DNA of 64,000 bases from Nageia nagi (GCA_050084985.1 JBITNC010000001.1:123504001-123568000); one strand, 5' to 3'. Positions 34,332 through 46,531 are shown, numbered from the stretch's first letter. The notes: a model not told the origin generated them from the letters alone. Translations and numbers: made by a program.

Positions 34332-35535
34332 TATTGTGAAAAAGATTAACACCACTTTGAAATGATCTTTCAAATATATATCACAAAGTTCTAAACCTCC
34401 CAAGTATCAATAGGTATATGAAATTATCTAGCTTTAACCTCATTTTTAGGTAGTCTTGATTCACATGATAATGGACTAGCCTATTGATCAAGCAATTACC
34501 CTAAGGTTGTAACCCAAATTTGATCTCTATTAAAAGAAGAAATGTTAAGCTTTGAGATCACAATTTTCTTTATTCTACTCAAAGGGAAATGAAAATTTCT
34601 TAGAGATAAATTGAACCAATACCACTAACCAACCTAAGTCATAGTGTAACTAGTGCCTTATCCATGGTATTACAAAGTTAAACAACATCAACAAGAAATG
34701 AAGAAGAAGGTTGGACCCATTTTTAACCACTCAACTAACACATACTATGAAATTATGCATTGAACAATGAAGAAGAAGCATCCAATCATTATTTAATACT
34801 TATAATAATAAATGAAGCAAAGATAATAGCACATCACATAAACTTAAGAAATGATAATAGAAAAATGTATTTGAAACATTATAGCCATACATCATCATAT
34901 TTAATAAAGAGTTTTAATACAATATCCAATGTCTCTCAAGACTACAATTGTAATGGATTTCTCAAATAATCTGATAATCCCTAACAAAGAAAATACTTCA
35001 ACCTATCTAGTACTACTTGTGATCTAGATGTAGGGGACTAAAGAAATCATGCTTCTCTAGAACATTCCTAAGATTAAGTAATAGAAGTTTCAGATATGGT
35101 AATAGCAAAAAACTAGTTATGGACTAAAAAAATGAGTAAAAATCCTAACAAGTCATAAATGTTACCTAGCTTGATTGACTAACTAGTAAAAATCCCTTCT
35201 CCTCTTTTTATTTCTTATTATAATGTCCCCCTTAGCTCTAGTGAGATCAACCACTTTGAATCCTTGTATTAGGTTGACTGTGACTCCTTATAATGAAAAT
35301 ATTCTTCATGAGTGATGGACAACAACAAAATTAGTTATTGTAAAAATATTTCATATCATTAAGTGTCTTCTTGATTTTGAAAAGAATAAGTGTATTTCAA
35401 ATACACATTGTAAATATTTTCTAAAAACTCTAACTGATCAAAATCATCCTTATCTAAGGCTGAATATTATTTTCTAATAAATATTTTATATATTTTACAT
35501 GTGACCCATCCATTTAATGACTCAAAATTTTTGCA
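34332..35535 (-). repeat. LTR 3, truncated, 1.2 kb
   Basis: Starts TATTGTGAAAAAG (TG mutated to TA) and follows LTR 1 and 2 to about 'gacccatccatttaatgactcaaa' (35,505-35,530), where similarity stops. About 500 bases of the U3 end and the outer target duplication are missing. Confidence 0.8.
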
Positions 35536-35761
35536 ACTAAGAGAAGAAGATTAAAATAGCCTCTACATGATTTGTAATTCATCAAAGTAATACCTATTAA
35601 ATTATTTTGATAAAAATGTCTTGTTATTGATTGTTAATAAAATATTATGTTTAAACAAATTTCCAGGTTCTACATAGGGTTATTTTTATTATTAACTCTA
35701 CTTATATTGCAATAGCTTTCTTCTTATCAAACAACTAGATTCCCATGTTGGTAGCTTGTTT

Positions 35762-36045
35762 TAATCCCAAGTAGAGGGATTTGTACTAAAGGTTGAACTT
35801 TGAAAATGATTTCTTCTATAGTATCTTGTTTGGTTGTGATTTATGGGAACATGATATTCCATAATCTTGATCAACAATATACACTAGTCATGTTAATAAC
35901 ATTACTATTGATTGAGATTATGCAATATTACATTCGCACGAATCGCAACCAAATAAGCTACTATGGATGAACTACTTTTCAAAGTTCAAACTTTGGTATG
36001 AATTTGATGCCTTAGCTTTTGGGCCAAAGTCCCCTAAATGGGGTT
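35762..36045. mobile_element. foldback (MITE-like) inverted repeat
   Basis: The left arm 35,762-35,873 and right arm 35,908-36,045 are imperfect inverted complements. Paired blocks: 'ttgaactttgaaaa' (35,793) with 'ttttcaaagttcaa' (35,977); 'tttggttgtgat' (35,829) with 'atcgcaaccaaa' (35,942); 'ataatcttgatcaa' (35,860) with 'ttgattgagattat' (35,908). The right arm has an extra block of about 25 bases containing 'atgccttagc'. The loop is about 34 bases. No ORF. Consistent with a MITE or a solo foldback DNA element; target duplication not identified. Confidence 0.7.
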
Positions 36046-36839
36046 CTACTACACTATGTTTTAGAAGGGTATGGTGTAGGAAAGATATGAAAGAGAAGAG
36101 AGAAAAAAAGTGAATAAAATGAATATCATTGAGCAGTGCATGCTTCTTAAGAAGAATGGCTTAAAGGATAAATAAATTAATAACCACAAATAAATATCAC
36201 TTATATCAACAATCCTATCCAACTATTATATAAATAACCATTAATTCAACAATAATCCGTGATTTCATGAAGCATACATAGAAGTGTACACAACAAATTA
36301 AACATATACATGAAGTAATAATTGAGAAAAGGGAAACCATGTCATGCTTGTATTCAAAATGTAACTTCATTAACAATATAAAGGGAAATAACTTAAATGT
36401 TATGAACCTAATTACATCAAATTCCTTTTATTTATAGGAATAAATGTATCAAATATCTAAAAAGCTAACTCATACTTGACTGCTACTATCAACCATCAAC
36501 TAGTTACATTAAAAGAAAAATATTACTAAGCAGATTTTTTTGGAATACTAGAGTATTCCCTTCATGCGGTATGCATGGTATTATTGCTTTGGTAGTTGTA
36601 TACAAATGTTTAGTACCTCAATAATGTAATAAAATATTGGAAACCTTATTGGATGAGTTAACTTAACTTCCATACTCTATGTATCTAACTATGGATGAAC
36701 TATAGCTTTTCCCCTTCTTTAGAGAGTGACACTTTGACCAAAAGTAATTACCTCTCAACACAATAACTATGGAATGATTACTCAAACTTTGTTGAAATTG
36801 CTCCTAATATATACAAGTCATCTGGCTCTTTAATATCTT
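36046..36839. other. no recognisable feature
   Basis: AT-rich, no open frame, no LTR boundary and no repeat partner in the window that I could see. Confidence 0.5.
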
Positions 36840-39640
36840 ATTTAATATTTAACCTAGTGTCTTCTCTCTCTCTAGGCTTTCATCATTATCTTGTTGATGT
36901 AATATATTTCCTAGTCTTTGAATTAATGCAAAAAATATTTGTAATAACCTTGCTAAAGTAATCATTCTCTCCTTCAAGCTTTTCATACTTCAAATTGTTA
37001 TGCTTTCTTTATCTATTCTTTTACTGATATCTAGGATAATATGTCTAACATCACCTCCTTTAACCCCCTATAACCTACTATAAAGTTGGCTATCTTGACA
37101 TGGTTCATGTCATCCCTACAACATCAACCATATTTCATTCTTAATTCTTCTATCAAGCATATTTCTTACTTTTGTTGATTTCATCAACTTCAAGCCTATG
37201 AAACTTAGTATAAATTATATTCACTTGACCTTGCTAACATCACTTTCTCATATTTCCTTTGAGTTATTTCTTGTGAATAATATCAATCAATACCCCACTC
37301 ATCTAATGTTGATGACATGTCCTTTATACCACTGATGCTTAATGTATTTTAGGATCTTTTTCTCTTAACTTCTTCCTTTTTACCTCTCTACTGATGTCTT
37401 CATATGAAAATACTTTGTTACTTATATTAGTCTTGAGAATAATTTCTATGGTACATAAAGCAACTCTTTATATTTGAATTCTTAAAATAATCCATAAAAA
37501 ATAATGAAATAAAGAATTTAGTGTATTTATATATATTTTTTAAAGATCTAAAGGGAGATTTGTTTCAAAAAATTGCTAAACTTAGATCAAAATACTCTCT
37601 TGTATCATATTCAAAACAATTATAATTTATACCCACTCATCATTTTATGGATCCAAAAATGTAGCTAGGTTACATTCCACTACAAGGATGTTATTAATTT
37701 CCTAGTATAAAATACCTTTATAGTTCTGTAATACTTCCTAGATATTTGTTAATATATTTCTTAGCTTTACTATAAAATAAAATATATTATCATTTCATTA
37801 TAGTGTTACCCATGTTAAGAATTTAGTTACATCCACATCCATTTTCACAATAAAGGGCTGATGTTATTCTTCTACTAAGGGGCTACTATACAACTTCTAT
37901 TTGGTATACCTTCAGTAATCAAGGCATCTAATTCTTCTTGAATTTTTCTTAGCTCAACCTAGAGTTTTGATTCATGCTATTTGGAATATCCTACTACATT
38001 ATCTATCCTTAAATATCTATCTAACATCCCATATCAACACCCTTTTCCTATCAACTTGAGCAACCTATAGCTAAACATTTGAAGCCTAATTGATTATTTG
38101 GATGGTCATTTGAGATTCCTCTTTATTTTGATCAATAAGACCATGTACCCAATCTAGTTCAAGATGAAGCTTTATAATTTCTCCATTTGCACTATGTATA
38201 TAATCAATTAATGAAACTAAAATCTTAAATTCTCCAACTATCATAGCCTAATATTTCTTCTTGGTACCGACCAACATGTTGGTACTAAAACTAGTCATAA
38301 TTTATAGGACTACAATTTGTTGACTCAAGTCTTCAATATTTTTATCCTTGGTAGCCAAAAGGCTTTCCTAATTTGGAAGTTCAATATCATTCTATAGGAC
38401 TACATTCTACTCAATGATTATGTGCTCATTTATTTTGTGTTAACTTAGCTACTTTGATGACCACCTCCATTTACTTTTAAGCTACTTCATTCATTACAGT
38501 CATCAATTTATCATTAAATTTAACCAATTAATTTCATATTGTAATTATTTTTCATATTTCTTGACCAATTCTATTGTCTTTCCTACAATATTTGCATTCT
38601 TCTATTTGATACTTTCATCCCTTTGATCTACCACCACTTTCATTGATGCTGACTATTTTTTGGCTTATGAAATATTGTGCTTTTTAGCACCAAGGCTTTC
38701 TCTTTTTGTTTTAATGCTCCTCCATATGGAGATTTATTGATTGCATATGTATGCAATTTAATTTTTTTTTTCAAATCCTTGGTTAACTCCTTTTCATCAT
38801 TCAACTATGCGAAAAGGAGGGCTCATTTTTTTGCTTCTTTCTTATACTTGTGCTCATATTGGGTAACATCGCTCTTCACCAAGTCCATGAATGTTTGTAA
38901 GTTTTTTTTAATCCTTAGAGATGGTTATATAGTCTAGATCAATCATTGTATTTGTTATTTTCTATGTGGTTTCTCCTAAATCCATGTCTTATGTTACTTT
39001 CATGTGTAATTTTTATGTTTTATAGTCAATTTAGATATGCAAATGGATTTGCCCTTTTAGGGCTATAATGCTTTTGACCTTATTATCTTCCAAGTCTCTT
39101 GTTATTTCTTTATATAGTAGTACCATTGGAAGATTGTACTAGTTGAAACCTACTACTCTCTAATAGATATTAAGGGGAACATGTCTTAGGATGAAGATGT
39201 TGTTCTAGTTGGTGTATGCATTTGTTTTGAAATAGTTTGTGAGCCTTATATATGTGGTGACAATTAAAGAGGGTTCAATTGGGCTAATGAGGATGAATGG
39301 AGGGCTTATTATGGCATTTGATGGATGGGTAGAGGCATTATGAGAGGGCCAAAAATTAATTCTACAATGGGAGGTTATTATGGAGTAGAGATAATGGGGA
39401 TTAGTAGAGAAGATTAAGTAGGAGTTTGCATATGTAGAGATTTTACAATAACATCCTATATGTGTTTGCTCTTTTTGGAGTTTCAACCTTCACCATCATT
39501 ATTCTTGTTATTTTCATGATGACATGACCTCTTCTTTGATGGGTCCTTTCTTTCTTGAGATTGAGATTACCCTTTCAAACTCCTTTTCTAATGATGGTGC
39601 CCATACCTCCTCTATTTTGTGCCTTTTGGGCCTCCTCTAC
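36840..39640 (-). pseudogene. coiled-coil ORF1-like remnant, minus strand
   Basis: Read from the right: a Pro/Ser/Gln-rich stretch (SLLIPIISTP, then PLIMPLPIHQMP; about 39,240-39,400), then Lys/Glu-rich helical sequence (TFMDLVKSDVTQYEHKYKKE, KALVLKS; about 38,690-38,910), ELDWVHGLIDQNKEESQMT (about 38,105-38,165), LRKIQEELDALITEGIPNRS (about 37,890-37,960) and, after a gap, SMKSLKERMITLARLLQIFF (about 36,930-36,990). Pro-rich then coiled-coil is the same order as the plus-strand ORF1-like region at 13,800-14,520. No pol motif. Highly broken. Confidence 0.5.
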
Positions 39641-39664
39641 TTTGCAAGAGGAACTAACTTGTAG

Positions 39665-40360
39665 TGTTACCACGTATTCTTGATAACATTTTCACCTATT
39701 CCTGACATCACAAATCCTAAAATTTTAGACATTTTTTTATTAATTGGTTTTAAACATTCAAATGATCTTGGAATGGACTAGGTGATCCATATGAGCATAT
39801 CAATGTTGTTGTCTAGTTAGCACTCACATGGCTAGATTGGTCAAATCTGGAATAGCCAATCTTGATCAAATACCTTTTGGTGTTCACCCCATAATGCTCA
39901 TCCCATTGGGGGATGCATTATAAGTTTCCCCACCATTTGTGCTCACATAATGTGCAATAAATGTTTTGGTCATGATGTAATGGTTTTCTACTCGAGGCCA
40001 TATCACTTGAGAGAATGCATATCCACTAGGTTATGCATCCTATTTTGATGATAACCCTCCAAGTAATAGGAGAAGATAGATTATCATAGGAAATATCCCT
40101 TATGAGCATTTAAGCATCATTGTTATGTAACAATCATCATACTCTTATATTCTAAATTACAAGTAGTATGACTACTAAATTACCCTCATCTAGTACCCAT
40201 AGTTTTAATAATTGCTACCCTCATTTGACACATTATCAAGGATATGAGACATTAGCTTGCTTATATCTATTAAGTAGGTTAATCATGGGGTCTAGCATCC
40301 CCATGATCATATATTAGGGAGCCATGGGTATTGGATTAATACCCTCAAGTGGTTTGTATA
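39665..40360 (-). repeat. 3' LTR of element C, left piece
   Basis: Starts TGTTACCACGTATTC (right copy TGCTACTACCTATTC at 60,962). Collinear with 60,962-61,655, including 'catatgagcatatcaatgttg' and 'ttgatcaaatacctttt' landmarks. Cut by element D at the site GTATA. Left flank 'tgtag'; the outer duplication cannot be checked because the other end is truncated. Confidence 0.8.
40356..40360 (+). other. target-site duplication GTATA (left)
   Basis: GTATA directly before element D; the same five bases follow it at 52,160-52,164. In the uninterrupted homologue (about 61,655) the sequence occurs once, as 'ttttgtatagtctag'. Confidence 0.95.
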
Positions 40361-41207
40361 TGTTGCAATGAAAATTGAGCTGGAATATAGAATAAAATAA
40401 AATAAAATTATTCTTCAATCTTCATTGAACCTCAAATTATATAACATAGATAGACATGTTGTAATTGCAAAATGATATTCAATCTCAGTTCAAACTACAA
40501 TTTTCCCTTAGAAGGGACTTTTACAAATGCTATATACCAAAATAAAGAGTATTAAATCTTCATTGTTTTTGAGTTGCTTGCTTCTTCCCTTGATATGAGC
40601 AACCTGTAAATCCTACACACATGCAAAAGATAATAACATCAAAGCATCTATGTATGACAAGTATTAAAATGAAACTAGCATAAAACAATAAAATGTATAA
40701 GCCAATAAGATTTTGGCAGCATTACCCTACTTCAAAATTGGGTTCAATTCTTCTCTTTTTGCTTTGTATTGGCTAGTATTTATAGATTTTGGATGAGATG
40801 TTTCAAGGCTGGTAAGAGGAAGTGAATAGCCACCGTAGGTCGTAACTGACCCCCTCTATCCACCTCATCTTGGAAGAATGAAGTGTTCCAACTTTCTTTT
40901 TCTATTTTGGCTTCTATTCAGCTATTACAGAGTCATTGGCATTTGGATATCAAACGTCGGCGATTGGATCAAAACGTCGACGTTTCAAGGCGAATGCTAG
41001 CGACTAGTTAACAATTTTATAACAATATTAAAATGACCACCAAATAGTTAATTTTTATCAAAAAGGGGTCATGTGACCACTCGTTTTACATGTACTCAAT
41101 GAGAGCTATCCAATAATAGAGTTTTCAAGCTTGTTTGAGTCATGTATAAATATTTATGATTAATTCAATGTTTACTAGTTAAAAAGGGTCATTTTTAAGT
41201 GTCTACA
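40361..41207 (-). repeat. 3' LTR of element D, 847 bp
   Basis: Starts TGTTGCAATG and ends GTGTCTACA. Minus-strand TATA box TATAAATA at 40,777-40,784, with CCAATAC nearby. A GCCGGC-like motif cluster lies at about 40,930-41,008 (decayed to 'acgtcggcgattgg', 'acgtcgacgtttc'). Differences from the other LTR are nearly all transitions. Confidence 0.92.
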
Positions 41208-41222
41208 TTTTGCTCCTTTTTG
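41208..41222 (-). promoter_or_regulatory. polypurine tract of element D
   Basis: Minus-strand CAAAAAGGAGCAAAA abuts the LTR start TGTAGACAC, the normal position for the plus-strand primer. Confidence 0.75.
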
Positions 41223-41862
41223 AAATTATCAACTAAAAATATGTGGTTGATGATTTCAAAAATATAAAATGAGAAGCATTGTTGCTTGATTGTTTGTTGT
41301 TGCTTTTTTTATGATATAAGTTTTGACTCAATTTCTTAAATGAATCAAAATTTTGATTTATCAAATTATGATAAAATGTGTTTTCATTTTACATTAGATG
41401 TAGTTTTGAAAACAAATTTTAATATACCTCAGAAGTGACTATTTTCGGTATGACAATGTGTTGAGCTTGTGTGACAGCTAGATGACATTTTTGTTATGTT
41501 GTTCTACATGTCCAAGCGCACATGTACCATATAAGTCCCCTTTAGTATATGGGTTTGGATGGTGTTGTCCTTTGTCCCGACAATGGGGTTTCAAGATGAT
41601 CTCTTGTAACAATGATACATCACATTTTATCTTCTTTGATATTTGTAAATGTTAACAATATTTTTAAGAAATATCATCAAAATCTTTTTTGTATAAAGCT
41701 TAAGATCTTTTAGTAGGATATAATTATAGCTTCTCTAAATCAAAACTTGTTATTTATACATATTTCATCATCCAATGTTGTCATGAGGATAGCCCTTGCC
41801 ATGGCTGAATATGATTTTTTAACTTTTGCAATTGATACATTTTGAAAATGATATTGTAATAC

Positions 41863-42155
41863 ATCAAAACTACACTTGTGTCAATCTCCATACTATGTGC
41901 TATTTATGGTAGTTGCATGACAAGACTCTAGTTTATCTCTGCATATCGAAGCAAGTATGTGATGGTAAGCTTATTTGATGTATACAATTTTAAGATAGTG
42001 ATGTTGTATATCAAAACTTCACTTGTGTTTATCTCCATACTATGTGCTGTTTATGGCAGTTGCATGACAAGACTCTAGTTTGTCTATGCATGCCGAAGCA
42101 AGTATGTGATAGGAAGCTTATTTTGTATATACAAGTCATCTTTTATTTTTCTCTG
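41863..42155. repeat. 147-base tandem duplication
   Basis: Two copies starting 'atcaaaac' at 41,863 and 42,010. Both contain 'atctccatactatgtgct', 'ttgcatgacaagactctagt' and 'gaagcaagtatgtgat' in order. Confidence 0.9.
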
Positions 42156-43833
42156 CTTTTGACCCAGCAGAATGGGTTTTGTGATGATATTTTGCATAAG
42201 TCTTTTAGAATCATATTGAGCATAAACATCTTATTTTAGGTTATAGGCAATCCTAATTACCTTAACCATGAGTAGACATATAACTTTCGATTTTCTAATT
42301 AACAATGTTTTGAGTACATTTTAAGAAAGATGTAGCCATGATCTTACTATGTGATCATGGGCTTACTTTGATTGTGGTGCTTTTCTTAGCATTATGACCC
42401 CTTTTGAACTGACTAATGATGTCAGTGACGATGATGATAGACTGTTCAAAAAACTAATATATATTAGCTAGTGAACAAGTAAGATGAATGTACAAATGAT
42501 TCTAACCTTATTGTTTCAATCATTTATAGGTGAAACATAAGGTTTGATTTTAGGTCATGAGGAATTGTATTTACCCCAATTATCTAGGTATGATTTCTTG
42601 AGCTTTGCAATTGAAGTGTTTTGAACATACGTTGGTTGTACACCAAATAGGTACTAAAGGCTTGTTTCCATATATCATTACATGGTGTCTTATGTTTATC
42701 CCAAGGAATGTATGGAGCCAAGTCAAATATATGACATGAAGTGCCCTTTGTGTGCACTAATTTGAATTTTTATTATCATGTTATTCTCTAAAAAGGTAGG
42801 TTTTACAAAATCATTGGAATCATGTTTTTTGATGACTAGGGTTTTCTTGAATATGTATAACAATAAGTGATGACTAAACATGCATAACATGACATATGAT
42901 TTGAACTAGGAAGTTCATGATTCATTTTAAGATCATAAATAATAAATGGTGTTTGTATTATCAAGGATTCATGATGAAATTATTTATGATCGAGTTTGCA
43001 TGTTTATTTGGTGAATGTGGTGAGCAAACATAGTCATGTATCTTAAGAAGATACAAACAAACTAACATGTTATCATTGTATATTATACAAATACCACTAG
43101 GCTAATAAGTAAGTGATAATATACTTGAGGTTGGTAAGTGGTTAAGTCAAGACTCGTACACTTGAGTTTATCAACTTATGTACGAATATTTTAAATCTTG
43201 ATTTTGTTGGTTGATGGTAGAGGCAAATGATTTGCTTTGGGTCGTGGACAATCATAGTTGCCCCAAATTATGATCAAACCTAAACTTTTTGAATTTTCGC
43301 AATCAAAGTGTTTTGAAAATAGGTTCTACACCTTACTAGGTACTCATGCTTGCTTACATATGCTATTTCATGGAAACTTTATTCCATAGGCTCTTTGCCA
43401 TCAGCATGTATGTGATGTGGAGTCTTTTCAAAGTAGATAACATTTTAATGTTTGATAATTCTGCTATTTGCCCTAGTAGAATGGGTTTCATTATCATTTC
43501 TTGCAAAAATCATTATCAAAGATTTCGGGATGGAATTGTTTATAATTTGATATCATCAAAGATTCATGATGAGGAATATGACATAACAATTATCCCATTA
43601 AATATGTATGGGATTATTATTGTATTTTTATTTTTTAAATGTTGATTTTGATATTATTAAATGTTTTCAAATTTAAGGATAATGATTTGAAAAATTGCAG
43701 TATTAGATTATATCATTTATCAAACTTGGCTACTAATACTTTTTACTTTATGATAACATGTACAAAGGATATGGAACAAGGTGTAGCACACATTCAATTT
43801 ATGGGTAGATGATAATGAATGGAAAGGGGAGAA

Positions 43834-44200
43834 GAACATCGACTTCTAATTCAAAGGGAAGAGCAATTTCTTACTCTCGATCCCAAGGAATGATGGAAGC
43901 TTTCTAACGATGTTCTAGGGGGTTGAAATGGATGGGATATGATAGGAAAAGAACATTGACTTCCAATTCAATGGGGAGAATAATTTCTTATTCTCAATCC
44001 CAAAGAATAATGGAAGCTATAAAATTTAACAATGTTCTAGGGTCAAATTTTATCAATCTACTGAGGGCAATTTCTTGCTTAAACTTGTAGATAAGAATAG
44101 AAGTAAAAGGTTTTAACAACAACAATGTTGACTCCCATATTAATGGAGAGAGCAAGTACTTGCTCTTTTTCCCAAATAATATGGAAGCACCTCCAATTTA
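43834..44200. repeat. three tandem copies of a GAACAT-GAC-TTC unit
   Basis: Copies start at 43,834, 43,951 and about 44,121 (steps 117 and 170). Each has 'gaacat.gactt', 'aattcaa.gggaga', a 'cttactctc.atccca' block and 'aat.atggaagc'. The third is more diverged and has an insertion before it. Confidence 0.8.
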
Positions 44201-45391
44201 ATAATTGATAAAGATGGATTAGGAAATATATGGATGTTGGATAATAAAATATGAAAGTATAATGTGTATGGGGGGATGGTGGATGTTAATATGAAAATAG
44301 TATAACAAATGAATAGACATAGGATGTATTGAGTATTTAGAGAGATAAACTAATCAACTCATCAAGGCATTGATAAATATAAGTGTAATATTAATTACTA
44401 TGTAATAATAAATAGTATGGGATGGAGGCATGGGATGATGAAGAAATGTAATGATCATAATATTCAAGTTGACCATATTGACCAATCACCATTAGATTTT
44501 TCCTTCTTTAGATGATATAAAACAAAGTCATGATGTTCTCAAAATTATCATAGACTCATGTGTGTGCAATGATGTTTATTTCCATCTCTAGACAATCTCA
44601 AACTAAATGTCACAAGAGCATAAAATATATAAGCTAGTTCATCCATATGAAATGTACAGAGGTCCATAGGAAAGAAGGTCGCTAACCAATATGGAGATGT
44701 CACCACTCATAAGGTATGCCCCATTGCCAGACAAGCATCCATAGCCCGATGAGGATTAACCCCTCGATCTCGTTATATCCCAAGAATCATTGTAACACTT
44801 TCTCCCTTTTTTTTGTTGTCATCTCTTTTCTCTTTCTTTTCTTCTTTTTTTTTTATAAAACTATCAAATGATTCTTAGGTTCGAGATGAAGCGAATAATA
44901 GGATGAACATGTAATACTTTCGCTAGAAATCATGCTCTTGTAACACCTCATTCTTGACTGTTTTAAGATTATTTAAATGTGAAGATGTGTATGAGTCCGT
45001 AATAACCTTAAGTGTATCATAATCATGTTTGTTTATCATCCAAAGTTTCAAAAATTTCATGATGAAGGTTGGTAAAGTCAATAAGAATATTAATTTCATA
45101 AACTATTTCTTTTACAATAAGTATTAAACATATTTGTATAATGGTATGGAAGTGATCATGGATAATGTATGTATATATGCCTTGATGAATTGTTAGAATA
45201 TAATCTAATACTCAAATATTCCAACATAATGGGGGACAAATATGAGGTGGAAAAGGGGAAGACATGGAAAGACAATAAACATATTATAACCTATTTCAAA
45301 ATCAGATATGATCATTTTAGTTTTTAATCATATTTTGATGTTTGTGTGATTCCTAAACCATGCTTTGATGATTTTTTTTTTTTTTTGATGG

Positions 45392-45480
45392 AGGGCAATT
45401 GCCCCAATGTGATCTATGTAAAACATGAGGAAATCAAAAGTAAAATGGGGGACGACTGCCCCAATGTGAACGATGTGAAG
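45392..45480. repeat. 57-base repeat with GCCCCAATGTGA core
   Basis: The core occurs at 45,401 and 45,458 at the 3' end of the protease frame. A 15-T run (45,372-45,386) lies just to its left. On the minus strand it encodes the final residues of the protease ORF (HWGSRPPF) and a diverged downstream copy. Confidence 0.7.
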
Positions 45481-46531
45481 GAGATTGAATATCCTTATGC
45501 AAATAACACAATTCATCCTTGTTTAATTGCGTGGAATGTATGTATGTATTTTGTAGATGATGTAAATTGTTATCTATCAATAAAGGTATATCTACTTCAA
45601 ATTGTCTATCATCCATCAAATCATGAAAGGCATGATTTAATTGGTGGCAATGTTTAGTATTATGCCCCAAGTGATGATGATAAACATGATGTCCATACTT
45701 ATCATATTTTATTGACTTAGGCTTTAGGTTTTCTTTCATTATATGATCTACCACTCTCTTAGGTTGTTCCAAAGATTGCATTCCATCATTGTAATCGTCT
45801 TTGGATTTTGATTCCCATATCATATCTTTATGATTATGTACTTGCCTAGCAAAGGTGGATGATGATTTCCCCTCTGACTTTTGCATAGGAGGTTTCATTT
45901 TTGATGATTTTGTAATATTACAATGTGAGTATGGATTTTCATCTCTTCGTACACAATGGAGTACTCCCTCATGAATGTATTTTAGACAACCATGAAATGT
46001 AGATGGGACACATTCCATTTCTTGAATCCATGATCTACCTAAAAGAATATTATATTGTTCGATGTTTCCTTTGATGATATATAATGATGTTTGTATCGTC
46101 TTACATCCAATGGTGATGGGTAACACTATTGATCCTATTGTTGAACATAAGGCATTATTAAATGCTTTTATTTGTAATGATGGTAAAGAAATATGAGAGA
46201 AAGGAAGATTCAATTTGTGATATGTTGATGTAGATATGATATTGACATCTGACCCTTCATCTATTAATATCCTCTTAACAATTTTACCATTTACTTTACC
46301 GATGACATGGAGAGGTGGATCTAACCCTTGAGGTCCCTTGTTTGATTGTCTCTCATGGTCATAAAAAGAAATTATAGGCTGATGTATCAATGGAGGAACT
46401 TGCATTTTGGATTTTTGATTATATGATATATCAATTTGTTTTTCTTGTATGTTTTGAGTTCCAGTATCAACTCCAACTATTCTTATAATAGGTTGATTAC
46501 TTGGATTCCAGATGTGTGTCACTTGACTAAA
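45434..46531 (-). CDS. retroviral-type aspartic protease with a C-terminal knuckle-like motif, element D
   Basis: Open frame of about 362 codons. It overlaps the end of gag (TGA at 46,521-46,519) in the -1 frame and has no ATG at its start, so it is probably made as a gag fusion by frameshift or after loss of a base. The protease core reads GKVNGKIVKRILIDEGSDVN (about 46,230-46,295), with DEG in place of the usual D-S/T-G active site. Then come STYHKLNL, IGSIVLPITIG and YNILLGRSWIQEM (about 46,015-46,055), the ILGR box. Downstream is YHHHLGHNTKHCHQLNHAFH (about 45,615-45,675), which mimics the gag zinc knuckle. The frame ends at a TGA or TAG without RT. Confidence 0.85.
   Translation of the reverse strand, partial: FSQVTHIWNPSNQPIIRIVGVDTGTQNIQEKQIDISYNQKSKMQVPPLIHQPIISFYDHERQSNKGPQGLDPPLHVIGKVNGKIVKRILIDEGSDVNIISTSTYHKLNLPFSHISLPSLQIKAFNNALCSTIGSIVLPITIGCKTIQTSLYIIKGNIEQYNILLGRSWIQEMECVPSTFHGCLKYIHEGVLHCVRRDENPYSHCNITKSSKMKPPMQKSEGKSSSTFARQVHNHKDMIWESKSKDDYNDGMQSLEQPKRVVDHIMKENLKPKSIKYDKYGHHVYHHHLGHNTKHCHQLNHAFHDLMDDRQFEVDIPLLIDNNLHHLQNTYIHSTQLNKDELCYLHKDIQSPSHRSHWGSRPPFYF

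Larger units (their letters stand above)
26770..35535 (-). mobile_element. tandem array LTR-gag-LTR-gag-LTR, minus strand, no pol
   Basis: Three directly repeated LTRs (26,770-28,556; 30,605-32,330; 34,332-35,535, truncated) separate two homologous internal regions of about 2.0 kb (28,557-30,604 and 32,331-34,331). Each internal region has a minus-strand leader on its right and a polypurine tract on its left, and encodes only gag-like protein. Sharing of the middle LTR by two internal regions is the product expected from unequal recombination between LTRs of two elements. The left flank 'ggtat' (26,765-26,769) cannot be matched on the right because the last LTR is truncated. Confidence 0.85.
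41223..45325. other. repeat-rich non-coding 3' region of element D
   Basis: 4.1 kb with no credible frame on either strand. It contains a 147-base tandem duplication, a larger diverged repeat seen about four times, three copies of a roughly 117-base unit, and an inverted repeat around a pyrimidine tract near 44,763-44,893. Pol would normally be encoded here. Confidence 0.7.

Noticed and set aside
41863-44200. CRISPR-like or satellite array
   Set aside because: Unit lengths (147, 117, several hundred) and divergence fit local duplications within a retrotransposon; no short identical repeats with unique spacers.
45346-45657. 103-codon plus-strand open frame
   Set aside because: Antisense shadow of the minus-strand protease frame of element D, which has clear motifs.
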